A stretch of 64,000 nt of DNA from Pseudomonas sp. Irchel 3E13 (lineage in GTDB: Bacteria > Pseudomonadota > Gammaproteobacteria > Pseudomonadales > Pseudomonadaceae): NCBI RefSeq assembly GCF_900187455.1, contig NZ_FYDX01000015.1, positions 1 through 64,000 of the forward strand, given 5' to 3'. The position numbers were made by a program, and so were the translations under genes. This document shows, one piece after another, positions 44,385 through 53,659 of this stretch. Within the stretch, counting starts at the first letter, position 1. The number at the start of each line of letters is the position of its first letter. The notes under the pieces were generated by a model, which worked only from the letters and a program-made list of their open reading frames with translations, was not told the origin of the DNA and searched no databases.

Positions 44385-46085
44385 TTACAGCACCGGCGTA
44401 CGTGGCGGAATCATCCGCCGGTTGCCGGTGGCTTCGAACGCCGCGCCGAGGCGCAGCAGGTTCGAGTCGTCATAGGCGCGACCGGCGAAAGTCAGCCCCA
44501 CCGGCATGCCGATATCGGCCATCACGCCCATCGGCACGGTGACGGTCGGCACGCCGAGGTGGCGAATCGCGAGGTTGCCGTTGGCGACCCAGACACCGTT
44601 GCTCCAGGCGATATCCGCCGACTCAGGGTTCACATCGGCATCCGCCGGGCCAACGTCGGCCACGGTCGGGAACAGCACCGCGTCCAGCTTCAGTTCGTCC
44701 ATCCAGTCTTCCAGGTCGATCTTGCGGGTCTTCTCCAGGCCACGCAGACCGTCGGGTACGGTGCTGATTTCGTTCCACGGGGTGATGCCGCGCTGGGCCA
44801 TTTTCACGTATTCGTCCATGCCGGCGGCGAGGTCGCCTTCGCGGTTGGGCAGGGTGCCGGGATCGTGGGGGAAGATCTTCGGCCCGTCGACATCCACCAG
44901 GCGATTGAGCTTCGGATCGCCGTTGGCCTGGAGGAAATCGTCGAAGGCCCAGGCGGTCAGGTCCCACAGTTCATGGTGCAGGAACTCCGGCGAGACGATG
45001 CCGCGGTTGAACACGGTCGGTGCGCCCGGACGGTCGCCTTCGCAGTTGGACACCAGCGGGAAGTCCACTTCGATCACTTCGGCACCGGCCGCTTCCAGGG
45101 CCTGGCGCGCCTGCGTCCACAGGTCGATGACCGAGTCGCGGGTGTTGATGCGCTGGCCGGTCGGGCCGCCAATGCCTGGTGTTTCCGAGGTGCCGGCCAG
45201 TTCATCGGCATTGATGTACATGCGCGGCACGCCCAGGCGTTTGCCGGCCAGGGCCCCGGCGCCCACCGCCAGTTCCTGGTAGGAGGCCGGGCGCACCGAG
45301 GCAACGCTCGGGATCGGCACCCAGGTTTGCAGGCGCCACAGGTCGCCACGGGTGTCCTTGTCTTCGGCGACCACTACGTCGAGCACTTCGAGCAGGTCGG
45401 CCATGGTCCGTGCGTAGGGCACCACCACGTCCATGGTCGGCGTCAGCGGCCAGTTGCCGCGAACCGAAATCACCCCACGCGACGGGGTGTAGGCACACAG
45501 GCCGTTGTTCGAGGCCGGGCCGCGACCGCTGGACCAGGTTTCTTCCGCCAGGCCGAAGGCCGAGTAGCTCGCAGCGGTGGCAGTACCGGCACCGTTGGAC
45601 GAACCGGAGGCGAACGGCGCGGTGAGGTAACCGGCGTTGTACGGGCTTTCGGCGCGGCCATAAACGCCGCGCTGCATGCCGCCGTTGGCCATGGGCGGCA
45701 TGTTGGTCTTGCCCAGGCAAATCGCCCCGGCAGCCCGCAGGCGCTCGATGGTGAAGGCGTCGCGATAGGCCACCAGCTCGGCGAAGGCCGGACTGCCGGA
45801 CGCGGCGGTCAGGCCCTTGACCAGATAGCTGTCCTTGGCGGTGTACGAAATGCCGTCCAGTGGGCCGAGGGTTTCACCCCGGGCGCGGCGGGCGTCGGAG
45901 GCTTCGGCTTCCTTGAGGATTTCGGGGTTGCGCACCACCACCGCGTTGAGTGCGGTGGGCGTGTCGGCGCCGTCGTAGGCATCGATCCGGGCAAGGTAGG
46001 CCTTGACCAGTTCAACCGCGGTGGTTTGCCCGGATTCGAGCGCGGCACGCAGTTGGGCAATGGAAACTTCGGTGACCTCGATCAT
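44385..46085 (-). CDS. Amidase-signature family protein
   Basis: 566 residues. Catalytic Lys in ISYTAKDSYLVKG (about 80), cis-Ser region ASGSSNGAGTATAAS (about 160) and the nucleophile region ETWSSGRGPASNNGLCAYTP (about 182-201), where most family members have GTDTGGSIRxPA. The altered nucleophile motif and the long insert (about 225-330) set it apart from glutamyl-tRNA amidotransferase GatA and from allophanate hydrolase. It hydrolyses an unknown amide. It stands alone on the minus strand. Confidence 0.85.
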   Translation of the reverse strand: MIEVTEVSIAQLRAALESGQTTAVELVKAYLARIDAYDGADTPTALNAVVVRNPEILKEAEASDARRARGETLGPLDGISYTAKDSYLVKGLTAASGSPAFAELVAYRDAFTIERLRAAGAICLGKTNMPPMANGGMQRGVYGRAESPYNAGYLTAPFASGSSNGAGTATAASYSAFGLAEETWSSGRGPASNNGLCAYTPSRGVISVRGNWPLTPTMDVVVPYARTMADLLEVLDVVVAEDKDTRGDLWRLQTWVPIPSVASVRPASYQELAVGAGALAGKRLGVPRMYINADELAGTSETPGIGGPTGQRINTRDSVIDLWTQARQALEAAGAEVIEVDFPLVSNCEGDRPGAPTVFNRGIVSPEFLHHELWDLTAWAFDDFLQANGDPKLNRLVDVDGPKIFPHDPGTLPNREGDLAAGMDEYVKMAQRGITPWNEISTVPDGLRGLEKTRKIDLEDWMDELKLDAVLFPTVADVGPADADVNPESADIAWSNGVWVANGNLAIRHLGVPTVTVPMGVMADIGMPVGLTFAGRAYDDSNLLRLGAAFEATGNRRMIPPRTPVL

Positions 46086-46393
46086 GCAGCTTGCTCCGGT
46101 GACTGACAGGTAACAGGGAAAGTGCTTCCCTCACGCAGGGACATCAGGCTTTTCAAATTGTTATCTCGTTCGATACCCCGTTGTGCGGCTTTACGCAACA
46201 GGGCGGCCTAAAGTGGGCGATATATTTAACACTTGGCGCTGAACAAGGGAATGGGGACTACGCCAGACCTGATGATTTTGGCGATAAAGGGCAGCTTTCG
46301 CTATTTGGAGGTGTAGAAAAATACGAACAGTCGAACGCTGTCTGCCGAGGCATCAGGATCATTCAGAAGGGAGGGTGAAGCAGAAGAAGAAAA
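46086..46393. other. 308-base intergenic region, nothing recognised
   Basis: A mildly AT-rich stretch between the amidase start and the tRNA. It contains the amidase promoter region; a 65-codon + strand frame (46181-46378) has no ribosome site or family. A phage attachment duplicate of the tRNA end was looked for and not found here. Confidence 0.4.
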
Positions 46394-46468
46394 TGGCAGG
46401 GGCGGCTGGATTCGAACCAACGCATGGCAGGATCAAAACCTGCTGCCTTACCGCTTGGCGACGCCCCT
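46394..46468 (-). tRNA. tRNA-Gln (anticodon UUG)
   Basis: 75 bases including encoded CCA. Acceptor arms AGGGGCG/CGCCCCT pair, the D-arm region GCCAAGCGGTAAGGC is present, the anticodon stem GCAGG/CCTGC encloses TTTTGAT (anticodon TTG), and the T-arm TTGGTTCGAATCCAG is standard; discriminator G. The first base is A where many tRNA-Gln have U. Confidence 0.95.
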
Positions 46469-46593
46469 GTTGCGACGGATGAAAGTACATCCAGATGCAG
46501 AATCCTGCTGCTTGCGAAGACGATTTCGCGAAGAACCATGTGGTCCGTTGCAGGATGGGCGGCAATTTATCAACTTTTGTTACGTCTGTGAAG

Positions 46594-46618
46594 CCCCTTT
46601 TAAAACGAAAGGGGTTTT
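46594..46618 (+). terminator. Terminator-like hairpin
   Basis: CCCCTTT (46594-46600) pairs with AAAGGGG (46608-46614), followed by TTTT. It lies between the tRNA promoter side and the LysE gene; the transcript it would end is not apparent. Confidence 0.4.
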
Positions 46619-46758
46619 AAAACAGCGACTTAGTTTGCGGGTCACCGTCATTGGCTCCGGCGAAAAGCCGACAGCATCGCGTTGGCGCCCGCAGATGGGG
46701 TAGGGTTGCGGACCGCATCTAGCGAAATTTCCCACATCCCCAAGGACGGAGAGCGATC

Positions 46759-47385
46759 GTGTTCCCATTGGATATCTGGCTGGCCTACACCGCCGCCTGT
46801 CTGCTGCTGGTGATTTCCCCCGGTCCCGACAACCTGCTGGCGATCGGTCGCGGTCTGAGCCAGGGGCGGCTGGCGGCGATCGTCTCGGGGGTGGCCTCGG
46901 GGGCCGGCATTCTCTTTCACACCACCACAGCAGCATTGGGCCTGACCCTGTTGATGCAGACGTCGGCGGTAGCCTTCTGGGTCGTCAAGATCATCGGTGC
47001 CGGTTACCTGCTTTGGCTGGGCATCAAGGTGCTGCGCTCGCGCAACCTGATCAACTTCGCGCCGGCAGCCAGGCAGCCGCTGCGCAACATCTTCCTCACC
47101 GGTTTTCTGTCCGCAGCGCTCAACCCGAAGCCGGGTCTGTTCGTGCTGGCCTTCATCCCGCAGTTCGTCAATCCGCAACTGGGTTCAGTGACGCTGCAGA
47201 TGTTTGTCTATGGCGTGTGGTTCGCCGCGCTGACGGCGGTGGGCTTTGCGCTGATGGGGGTGTTCGCCACCGCGCTGACCCAGTCGCTACGCCAGCGGCC
47301 ACGGCTGGTTAACGGCCTGAATGTCGGGGCAGGGGTGACGTTCGTTGCCTCGGGTGTCTCGGTGGTGGCGCTGACCCAGAAATAA
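46759..47385 (+). CDS. LysE/RhtB-family amino-acid exporter
   Basis: 208 residues, normal length. The N-terminal signature LLVISPGPDNLLAIGRGLSQ with GVASGAGILFHTT and GYLLWLGIKVLRS defines the family; six membrane helices. It exports amino acids such as threonine or homoserine lactone; the substrate is not determinable. Single gene ahead of hscC, 173 bases apart, so separately transcribed or loosely linked. Confidence 0.9.
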   Translation: MFPLDIWLAYTAACLLLVISPGPDNLLAIGRGLSQGRLAAIVSGVASGAGILFHTTTAALGLTLLMQTSAVAFWVVKIIGAGYLLWLGIKVLRSRNLINFAPAARQPLRNIFLTGFLSAALNPKPGLFVLAFIPQFVNPQLGSVTLQMFVYGVWFAALTAVGFALMGVFATALTQSLRQRPRLVNGLNVGAGVTFVASGVSVVALTQK

Positions 47386-47552
47386 ATCCTGCCCTCGGTT
47401 TGGCACGCGACTGAAGACTGCCCGGGAATTTTCGTTCAAGGGGTGTGTCGCATCTCCCACGGGCCACTTTACGTGGTCCCATCGCGTCGCTCTAATAGCA
47501 AACCCGCGGCTCGGGCTGGCCCGCGCCGGTTTTCCGCATTACACAAGGAACA

Positions 47553-49250
47553 GTGACCGTGATCATTGGCATCGATCTGGGTACGACCAACAGTCTGGTC
47601 TCGGTATGGGACGGCGAGTCCGCCCGCCTGCTGCCCAACGCCCTTGGCAATTACCTGACGCCCAGCGTCGTCGGCCTCGACGACGAGGGCCAGCTGGTCG
47701 TGGGCGATATCGCCCGCGAGCGCCTGCAGACCCACCCGCAATTGACCACCGCGCTGTTCAAGCGGCACATGGGCAGCGGCCGCGAAACCCGTCTCGGCCA
47801 GCGCGCCTATCGCCCGGAAGAACTGTCGGCGATGCTGCTGCGCAGCCTCAAGGCGGATGCCGAGCGGGCGCTTGGCGAGACGGTCAGCGAAGCAGTGATC
47901 AGCGTGCCGGCCTATTTCAGTGACGCCCAGCGCAAGGCCACGCGTATTGCCGGCGAGCTGGCGGGGCTGACCGTCGAAAAACTCATCAACGAACCCACCG
48001 CCGCCGCTCTGGCCTATGGGCTGCATCAGCGGGACGAAAGCACTTTCCTGGTCTTCGACCTTGGCGGCGGCACCTTCGACGTGTCTGTGCTGGAGCTGTT
48101 CGAAGGGGTGATGGAAGTGCGCGCCAGTGCCGGCGACAACTTCCTCGGCGGCGAAGACTTCGACGACAGCCTGGTAGCGCACTTCGTCGCGCGGATCGGC
48201 GCGAAAGACCTGCCGGACGTCAATCGCCCTGAACTGGCCCAGCGTTTGCGCCGTGAAGCGCAGCGCGTCCGCCATGCCCTTGGCCACGCCAGCGAAGCGC
48301 GCTTCAACCTCAGTGACGACGGTCGCGAATGGCACCTCGACCTGACCCAGGACGACCTCGCGACGGTGGTTCGCCCCTTGCTCGACCGCCTGCGCGCGCC
48401 CATCGAACGAGCGCTGCGGGACGCACGGATCAAAGCGGCGGAACTGGACGAGGTGCTGCTGGTGGGCGGCACCACACGCATGCCGCTGGTGCGCAAGCTG
48501 GTGGCGTCGCTGTTCGGGCGCATTCCTTCCATGCAGTTGAACCCGGACGAAGTGGTCGCCCAGGGCGCGGCGATCCAGGCGGCGCTCAAGGCCCGCGATG
48601 CTTCGCTGGAAGAAGTGGTGCTGACCGATGTCTGCCCCTACACCCTCGGGATCGAGACGTCGGTGCAGGTGGCGCAGGGTTATCAGAGCGGGCATTACCT
48701 GCCGATCATCGAGCGCAACAGCGTGGTGCCGGTGAGTCGTTCGCGGGTGGTGTCCACCTTGAGCGATGGTCAGGAGCATGTGCTGGTGCGCATCTTCCAG
48801 GGCGAAGGCCGGCTGGTGCAGAACAACATCTTCCTTGGCGAGCTGGACATTCCGGTGCCCAAGCGCCGGGCCGGCGAAGTCGACCTCGACGTGCGCTTTA
48901 CTTACGACAACAACGGCCTGCTGGAAGCCCAGGTGCACCTGCCGATCAATGGCGAGACGCGCACCCTGGTGATCGAGAACAACCCCGGCGTGCTGGACAA
49001 GGACGAAATCGCCCGGCGCCTCGCTGACTTGCAGCAATTGAAGGTGCACCCCCGTGACCAGCAGACCAACACCTTGCTGCTGGCGCGGCTGGAGCGCCTG
49101 TATCAGGAGCACCTCGGCCATCGCCGCGAGCACATCGCGCAACTGGCCCAGTACTTCCAGCAGGCGCTGGAAACCCAGGACGAGCAGCAGGTGCGCAAGG
49201 CCTACAGCAGCGTTGCCGAGCACCTGGCGCAGATCGAGCAGGAGGGCTGA
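47553..49250 (+). CDS. hscC: Hsp70-family chaperone HscC
   Basis: 565 residues from GTG 47553 (or 563 from GTG 47559, which is better spaced from AAGGA). Nucleotide-binding domain with GIDLGTTNSLVSVW, LINEPTAAALAYGL, DLGGGTFDVSVLE and LVGGTTRMP; a short substrate domain (from about 375) without the long DnaK lid. The length and the LTDVCPYTLGIET segment match HscC, not DnaK or HscA. It works with a J-domain partner, encoded 6 bases downstream. Confidence 0.93.
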   Translation: MTVIIGIDLGTTNSLVSVWDGESARLLPNALGNYLTPSVVGLDDEGQLVVGDIARERLQTHPQLTTALFKRHMGSGRETRLGQRAYRPEELSAMLLRSLKADAERALGETVSEAVISVPAYFSDAQRKATRIAGELAGLTVEKLINEPTAAALAYGLHQRDESTFLVFDLGGGTFDVSVLELFEGVMEVRASAGDNFLGGEDFDDSLVAHFVARIGAKDLPDVNRPELAQRLRREAQRVRHALGHASEARFNLSDDGREWHLDLTQDDLATVVRPLLDRLRAPIERALRDARIKAAELDEVLLVGGTTRMPLVRKLVASLFGRIPSMQLNPDEVVAQGAAIQAALKARDASLEEVVLTDVCPYTLGIETSVQVAQGYQSGHYLPIIERNSVVPVSRSRVVSTLSDGQEHVLVRIFQGEGRLVQNNIFLGELDIPVPKRRAGEVDLDVRFTYDNNGLLEAQVHLPINGETRTLVIENNPGVLDKDEIARRLADLQQLKVHPRDQQTNTLLLARLERLYQEHLGHRREHIAQLAQYFQQALETQDEQQVRKAYSSVAEHLAQIEQEG

Positions 49251-49256
49251 GGGTTC

Positions 49257-50567
49257 ATGAGTCATTGGCAATTGCTGGACCTGACCCCTGACGCGGACGA
49301 GCGTGCGATAAAACGCGCCTACGCCCGGTTGCTCAAGATCCATCGTCCTGACGAAGACGCCGCAGCTTTTCAGCAACTGCGCGAAGCCTACGAAACCGCG
49401 TTGGCCGAGTTGCGCTGGAGGGCGCAGTGGGAAGAGGAGAACGAACAGGACGAGGCGCCGGAGCCGCTGCCGGTTCTGGCCGCAATCGATGAAGGCGGGG
49501 CGTTGTCAGTCGCCCCCGCACCCGCGCCGGTTCGGGCTGAGCCGGAGGAACCGGACTATGCCGCGTACGTTCGCGCCATTCCGGAGCCGGCTATCTCGAT
49601 GGGGCAAATTCGTCAGTGGTTCGCCGAGGGCCACGAGCATCGGCTGCTGTCGGTATTGCCGCAGATCCTCGCCAGCGAATGGATGCTGTCGTTCGATCGC
49701 CGGCAATGGTTCGAGGAGCAACTGCTGGATTGCCTGGAGCATGAGGGGCATTGGTCCGCCGCGTTCTTCGATCAGTTGGCCGCGCGCATGGACTGGAGCG
49801 ATGCCAAGGGTCATATCCCCTGCTCGGGGCCGCGCTGGCGCCACCTGATGGACTTGCGTGCGGCAGCGTTCGAGGTGGACGGCGTGCGGCGTGACGTGCA
49901 GGGCCCAAACCCGGACGCGGTGCTGTCGTTCCTGTTCGTGCGGCAAAGCGATCTCGACCGACGGCAACTGGCCGATGGCATGGACGCGGACCAGTGGGCG
50001 CATTGTCAGCAGGTGGCGGAAAGCTTCGAACAGCGCAATCCGACAACGCTGCAACGCCTGGGACTTGAACTGGTGGATGACTGGCGGGCGTGGCTGCCAC
50101 GCACGGCGGTGCCGTTCTGTCTCTATTTGTGGTTGCTTGCCTGTGGATTCATGGCGCTGAAATTCCTGCCTCTGGCGCAAACCCGGCCTTCCGCTTACGT
50201 CCTCCGGGTGGTGTCGTCGGGGTTGCTGGCGGCGGCGGGCAGTGTGTGGGCTTATGTCATCTGGCGCAGGATCGCCATGTGGCTGACGCGGCTGGATATG
50301 CCCCTCAGTCGCGCGGTGTTGCCGGACAGGCTTTATCGCCGGGGCGCGGGCCTGTTGATCCTGCGTCATGTGGTGCCGTGTGCGGCGCTGTCGTGGCTGG
50401 CGGCGTGGCATCTGCGGGAACTGTCATCGACTTGGTGGCCGGTGCCGCTGGCGGTGTTTCCGTTGGTGCTGTACCTCGCTGATGCCACCTTGCGCGGCAC
50501 TATTCCTGCGCCGTGGAGCCGGATGTACCAGGCCATGACCCGGCCGACGGATGAGGCGGGTTGGTAA
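49257..50567 (+). CDS. Membrane-anchored J-domain protein, HscC partner (DjlC-like)
   Basis: 436 residues. An N-terminal J domain (LLDLTPDADERAIKRAYARL, REAYETAL; about 3-50) in which the hallmark HPD reads H-R-P-D (KIHRPDED), an insertion or variant that may change Hsp70 activation. A cytosolic middle, then about four membrane helices (about 270-425). It should recruit and stimulate HscC at the inner membrane. The operon with hscC is clear from the 6-base gap. Substrates are unknown. Confidence 0.85.
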   Translation: MSHWQLLDLTPDADERAIKRAYARLLKIHRPDEDAAAFQQLREAYETALAELRWRAQWEEENEQDEAPEPLPVLAAIDEGGALSVAPAPAPVRAEPEEPDYAAYVRAIPEPAISMGQIRQWFAEGHEHRLLSVLPQILASEWMLSFDRRQWFEEQLLDCLEHEGHWSAAFFDQLAARMDWSDAKGHIPCSGPRWRHLMDLRAAAFEVDGVRRDVQGPNPDAVLSFLFVRQSDLDRRQLADGMDADQWAHCQQVAESFEQRNPTTLQRLGLELVDDWRAWLPRTAVPFCLYLWLLACGFMALKFLPLAQTRPSAYVLRVVSSGLLAAAGSVWAYVIWRRIAMWLTRLDMPLSRAVLPDRLYRRGAGLLILRHVVPCAALSWLAAWHLRELSSTWWPVPLAVFPLVLYLADATLRGTIPAPWSRMYQAMTRPTDEAGW

Positions 50568-50620
50568 TGCGTTCCGTCGCTTTTGCTCTTCGTGCACGTT
50601 AGTTCAGACGCTGCAAATTG

Positions 50621-50656
50621 CAAAAAAAAGCCCTCGCAACCTGACAGTGCGAGGGC
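50621..50656 (-). terminator. Strong Rho-independent terminator (minus strand)
   Basis: GCCCTCGCA / TGCGAGGGC stem with eight T on the minus strand. It ends the transcript containing the CocE hydrolase and the small gene at 50698-50824. Confidence 0.85.
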
Positions 50657-50697
50657 AAACGAGTGGAACCCCATTGACGTTGTTGCCTCAGCCCCGG

Positions 50698-50824
50698 TCG
50701 GCCCGGTACACGCCGATCAGCACTTCACTGTCGCTGACGTCATCGATCGTGCCGACGTGGGTATAGCCCTTTACCCGGCGGAGTCCTGACGGACGGCACG
50801 GTGTGACTGTAGTAATGCATTCAT
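50698..50824 (-). pseudogene. Small conserved-looking gene split by an apparent frameshift
   Basis: ATG 50824 with GAGGA seven bases upstream opens MNALLQSHRAVRQDSAG and stops at TAA 50771-50773. In another frame across the same point the sequence continues as LRRVKGYTHVGTIDDVSD then SEVLIGVYRADRG to TGA 50698-50700, which looks like real protein and is followed by a strong terminator. Joined, they would make a protein of about 40 residues. It could be a frameshift mutation, a sequencing error or recoding. Confidence 0.45.
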
Positions 50825-50841
50825 GGTCGATTCCTCACGGG

Positions 50842-52707
50842 TCAGTTGGCTGCCGGGTTTAGCGGGTCGGGCCGGCACGGCTGTTTCAGCAGACTGTCGC
50901 AAGCCGGTTGCGCCGCAGGTATCTGGACGCCCTTGAGTTCACCCAGCACCAGCGTCGAAGGGTGCTGCGCGTCATGCAGCAATTTCGGTTTGGCGGGCAG
51001 GGCGAAGGTATCGAAGCCGTAACCTCCGGTGCGCCCCGGCGCGTCGATCCACAGGCGCACTCTTGAGCCTGCGCGCAACGGATGGGAGAACGGCGGGATT
51101 TCCACCCGGCCCAGTACGGGCGTGTCCGGCAGCATCGGTTCGACCGCATCCGGGGTGTCCAGCCGCCAGGGGCGCAGCGCGGTGGACTTGCCGTCATCCA
51201 GCTTGCGCGCCGACATCCGCAGCCAGCCGCGCTGGATAAACACTTCCTGTCCGTCGGGCAGCAACTGGGTGAGGGTGACCTGCACGTCCAGGTCCGGCCC
51301 CATCGGCGTCGACAGCCAGAGGTCGGCGCTGCCGGGGCCATAGCTCAGCAGGTCGCGGGTCAGCGGCGCGCTGGTGTACGCCAGGCTGCCTTTTTCCCAG
51401 CCCGGTTTGAGCTGACCCCAGGCGTTGTCTTCCTCGTAGGTGTTCACGTCGGGGCCGGCCACCGGGTAGTCGTATTCGTCCGGCTCGCCCTCGGGCTTGC
51501 CGCCTTCGATCAGCTTGCCGCCGCCGACCAGGGCGAAGCGCACCGGGGTGATGTCCAGCGGCAGGCGCTCGCGTTGCAGCGTCCAGCCGGGGGTGGCGGT
51601 TTCATTGAGGTCGTGCGGGGTGTCGCGTTGGTCGCTGGCGGTCTCCTGCCAGATTTCGACGTGCGGGGTTCGGTTGAAGCCGTTGTCCTGGCCTTTGACA
51701 AAGTGATCGAAGAAGGCCACCAGCTTGTCGCGGAAATGCCGGGACTCGTAGAGGTCGTGCGGGCCGTTGCTCTGCACGCTCCACAGTTGTTCCGGGCGCA
51801 CGGTCTCGTGATAGTAGCCCTCGCGGGCCATGACCGCCTCGTCCTGCCAGGCTTCGAAGGACAGGATCGGCACCTGGATCAGGTGGGTGCGATCGCGGAG
51901 GTTGCGCTGGTTGACCCACTCGTCGCGCAGCGGATGGCGGATCAACTGGTAGGTCAGGGCGTGCTTGCCGATGTCCGCTTCGTTCTTCGCCAGTTGGCTC
52001 AGGCAGCGGCTGTCGTTTTCGCTGGTGGCGCTGGCCTTGACCGCGGCCCAGCGCTGGTCGAGGTACCAGTGCCAGCCGGTGACGAACTCCGGCGCCGGCA
52101 CCCCGCCCGGTGCCCAACTGTCGCCGCGGGCATCGCCCAGCACCATGCCGGGGGCGATCGCCTTGAGGCTCGCAGGGCGCTCGGCGGCGGTCATCAGTTG
52201 CGACATGCCGGACCAGGACCAGCCAAACATGCCGACCTTGCCGTCGGACCACGTCTGTTTTGCGATGAACTCGATGGCGTCACGGCCATCGGTGCCGTAG
52301 GCCGGACCGAGGAAATCGAAGGTGCCCTGGGAGCAGCCGGTGCCTCGCGCCTGCACGCCGACCACGGCATAGCCGAGGCTCACCAGTTGCTTGTCGAGAT
52401 CGACCGAGAAGGTTTCATCGTCGGCCAGGTAGGCGCTGCCGCCGATGCTGCCGGAGTCATAACCGCTGTAGCGGACCAGCACCGGGAAACGGCCCTGGTT
52501 GGCCGGCAGCAGCGCCGAATAGCGCAGCTCGGTGCCGTCCGCCGTCTTGATATAGCCGGTTCCGCGTTTGGCCCAGAAGGGTTGCCATTGGCGAGCCGGG
52601 GCGGAGCTGACGTCCTGGCCGGGAATGTCCTGGGCGGCGTACGCGGTGCCGCCCAGCAGTGTTGCGGCCGCCAGGCTGGCGGCCATTGCAGTTGTGCGAA
52701 AAAGCAT
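50842..52707 (-). CDS. CocE/NonD-family hydrolase, exported
   Basis: 621 residues from ATG 52707. Signal peptide (MAASLAAATLLGGTAYAAQD), an X-Pro dipeptidyl-peptidase-like alpha/beta hydrolase domain (about 45-350) with the nucleophile Ser in GMFGWSWSGMSQL, and a C-terminal jelly-roll (about 400-600) typical of cocaine esterase and glutaryl-7-ACA acylase relatives. Acts on esters or amides in the periplasm. It lies 15 bases after a TorF-type porin on the same strand, suggesting the porin feeds its substrate. Confidence 0.87.
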   Translation of the reverse strand: MLFRTTAMAASLAAATLLGGTAYAAQDIPGQDVSSAPARQWQPFWAKRGTGYIKTADGTELRYSALLPANQGRFPVLVRYSGYDSGSIGGSAYLADDETFSVDLDKQLVSLGYAVVGVQARGTGCSQGTFDFLGPAYGTDGRDAIEFIAKQTWSDGKVGMFGWSWSGMSQLMTAAERPASLKAIAPGMVLGDARGDSWAPGGVPAPEFVTGWHWYLDQRWAAVKASATSENDSRCLSQLAKNEADIGKHALTYQLIRHPLRDEWVNQRNLRDRTHLIQVPILSFEAWQDEAVMAREGYYHETVRPEQLWSVQSNGPHDLYESRHFRDKLVAFFDHFVKGQDNGFNRTPHVEIWQETASDQRDTPHDLNETATPGWTLQRERLPLDITPVRFALVGGGKLIEGGKPEGEPDEYDYPVAGPDVNTYEEDNAWGQLKPGWEKGSLAYTSAPLTRDLLSYGPGSADLWLSTPMGPDLDVQVTLTQLLPDGQEVFIQRGWLRMSARKLDDGKSTALRPWRLDTPDAVEPMLPDTPVLGRVEIPPFSHPLRAGSRVRLWIDAPGRTGGYGFDTFALPAKPKLLHDAQHPSTLVLGELKGVQIPAAQPACDSLLKQPCRPDPLNPAAN

Positions 52708-52722
52708 GATGAGCACCCTGGA

Positions 52723-53451
52723 TCAGAAGCGTTTCGAGGCGGAAACCATCAGCGTCGCCGAGCAGATGTCGTCGATGCCCTGGGTGGATTCGCATTCGGC
52801 TTTCGAGAGGTCGGTATCGATGTAGGCGAGGCGCCAGGCGACGCCCAGCAGTTCCTTGCTCAGCCCCACCTCCCAGTCGCGATAGCCGCTGCGGGTGCTG
52901 CCGTCGTGGCTGACATAGACCGGGTCCTTGGCGTCGGAGTAGCCGAGGCGCAGGTCCAGCGTCGATTCCCAGGGCAGGTCGAGGGTGTAGCCGGCCCAGA
53001 TCACGCCGCGGTCGTCGCCGTAGGGTTTGACGTCGCGGGTGTACTTCACGCCCAGCGTGGCGTTCCAGGCCGACAGCGTGCCGATCCACTCGCCGTAGTT
53101 GAAGGCGCTCTCGCGGGGATAGTCGTATTCGTAGTAAATGAGCGAGGCGCTCAGGGTGTCGTTGAAGGCATGCTCGATACCGACGTAATAGTCGTATTCG
53201 CGACGGGCATCGCTGTCGAAATCGATGTTGGATGTGAAGATGCCTGCCAGCAGGCCGCTCGAATGATGGAGGCTGACATCGAACTGCAAGGCCGGTTTGT
53301 TAAGGGTTTGCGAGATCCCGCCGGTGCGGTAGTCGCTCATCGCCGCGACCAGCACATCGAGGGTGAAATCCGGGTTCAGCTCCACGGCCTGTGCTGATAT
53401 GGCCTGGCTCAGCAAGACCGCTGCGCCGAGGCGCACTGTGATCGCTTTCAT
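52723..53451 (-). CDS. TorF-family putative porin
   Basis: 242 residues with signal peptide (AAVLLSQAISAQAVELN) and a regular alternation of amphipathic strands with tyrosines, ending ATLMVSASKRF. LDVLVAAMSDYRTGGISQTL and PALQFDVSLHHSSGLLAGIF match the TorF/Gcw_chp family. An outer membrane channel of unknown substrate, first in the operon with the CocE hydrolase. The 208-base gap to the AraC gene holds both divergent promoters and is AT-rich. Confidence 0.83.
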   Translation of the reverse strand: MKAITVRLGAAVLLSQAISAQAVELNPDFTLDVLVAAMSDYRTGGISQTLNKPALQFDVSLHHSSGLLAGIFTSNIDFDSDARREYDYYVGIEHAFNDTLSASLIYYEYDYPRESAFNYGEWIGTLSAWNATLGVKYTRDVKPYGDDRGVIWAGYTLDLPWESTLDLRLGYSDAKDPVYVSHDGSTRSGYRDWEVGLSKELLGVAWRLAYIDTDLSKAECESTQGIDDICSATLMVSASKRF

Positions 53452-53659
53452 CTGCTCCGCTCCGTTTATTATTCTTGACGGCAGATTGACGCTTTAATAG
53501 TTATTTGTATTACTGATTTTGTTGTGTGAGGCTTGTCGTGCGACGCGTCATTGCCTTCGACATCCATAATTTATTGGCTTTATGCGGCGTGCCTCTATCC
53601 GTCTTGCGCATGAAACGGGTAGATGATTAATAAAATTAACAAATGACCGGGGTAAGAGC

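Noticed and set aside
44385..46085. Amidase as the missing allophanate hydrolase
   Set aside because: It lacks the C-terminal allophanate hydrolase domain, has an atypical nucleophile motif and is about 10 kb from the guanidine operon.
46181..46378. 65-codon + strand frame near the tRNA
   Set aside because: No ribosome site, no family, and composition unlike neighbouring genes; treated as non-coding.
46394..46468. tRNA-Gln as an integration site of a genomic island
   Set aside because: No integrase gene and no second copy of the tRNA 3' end seen in the window.
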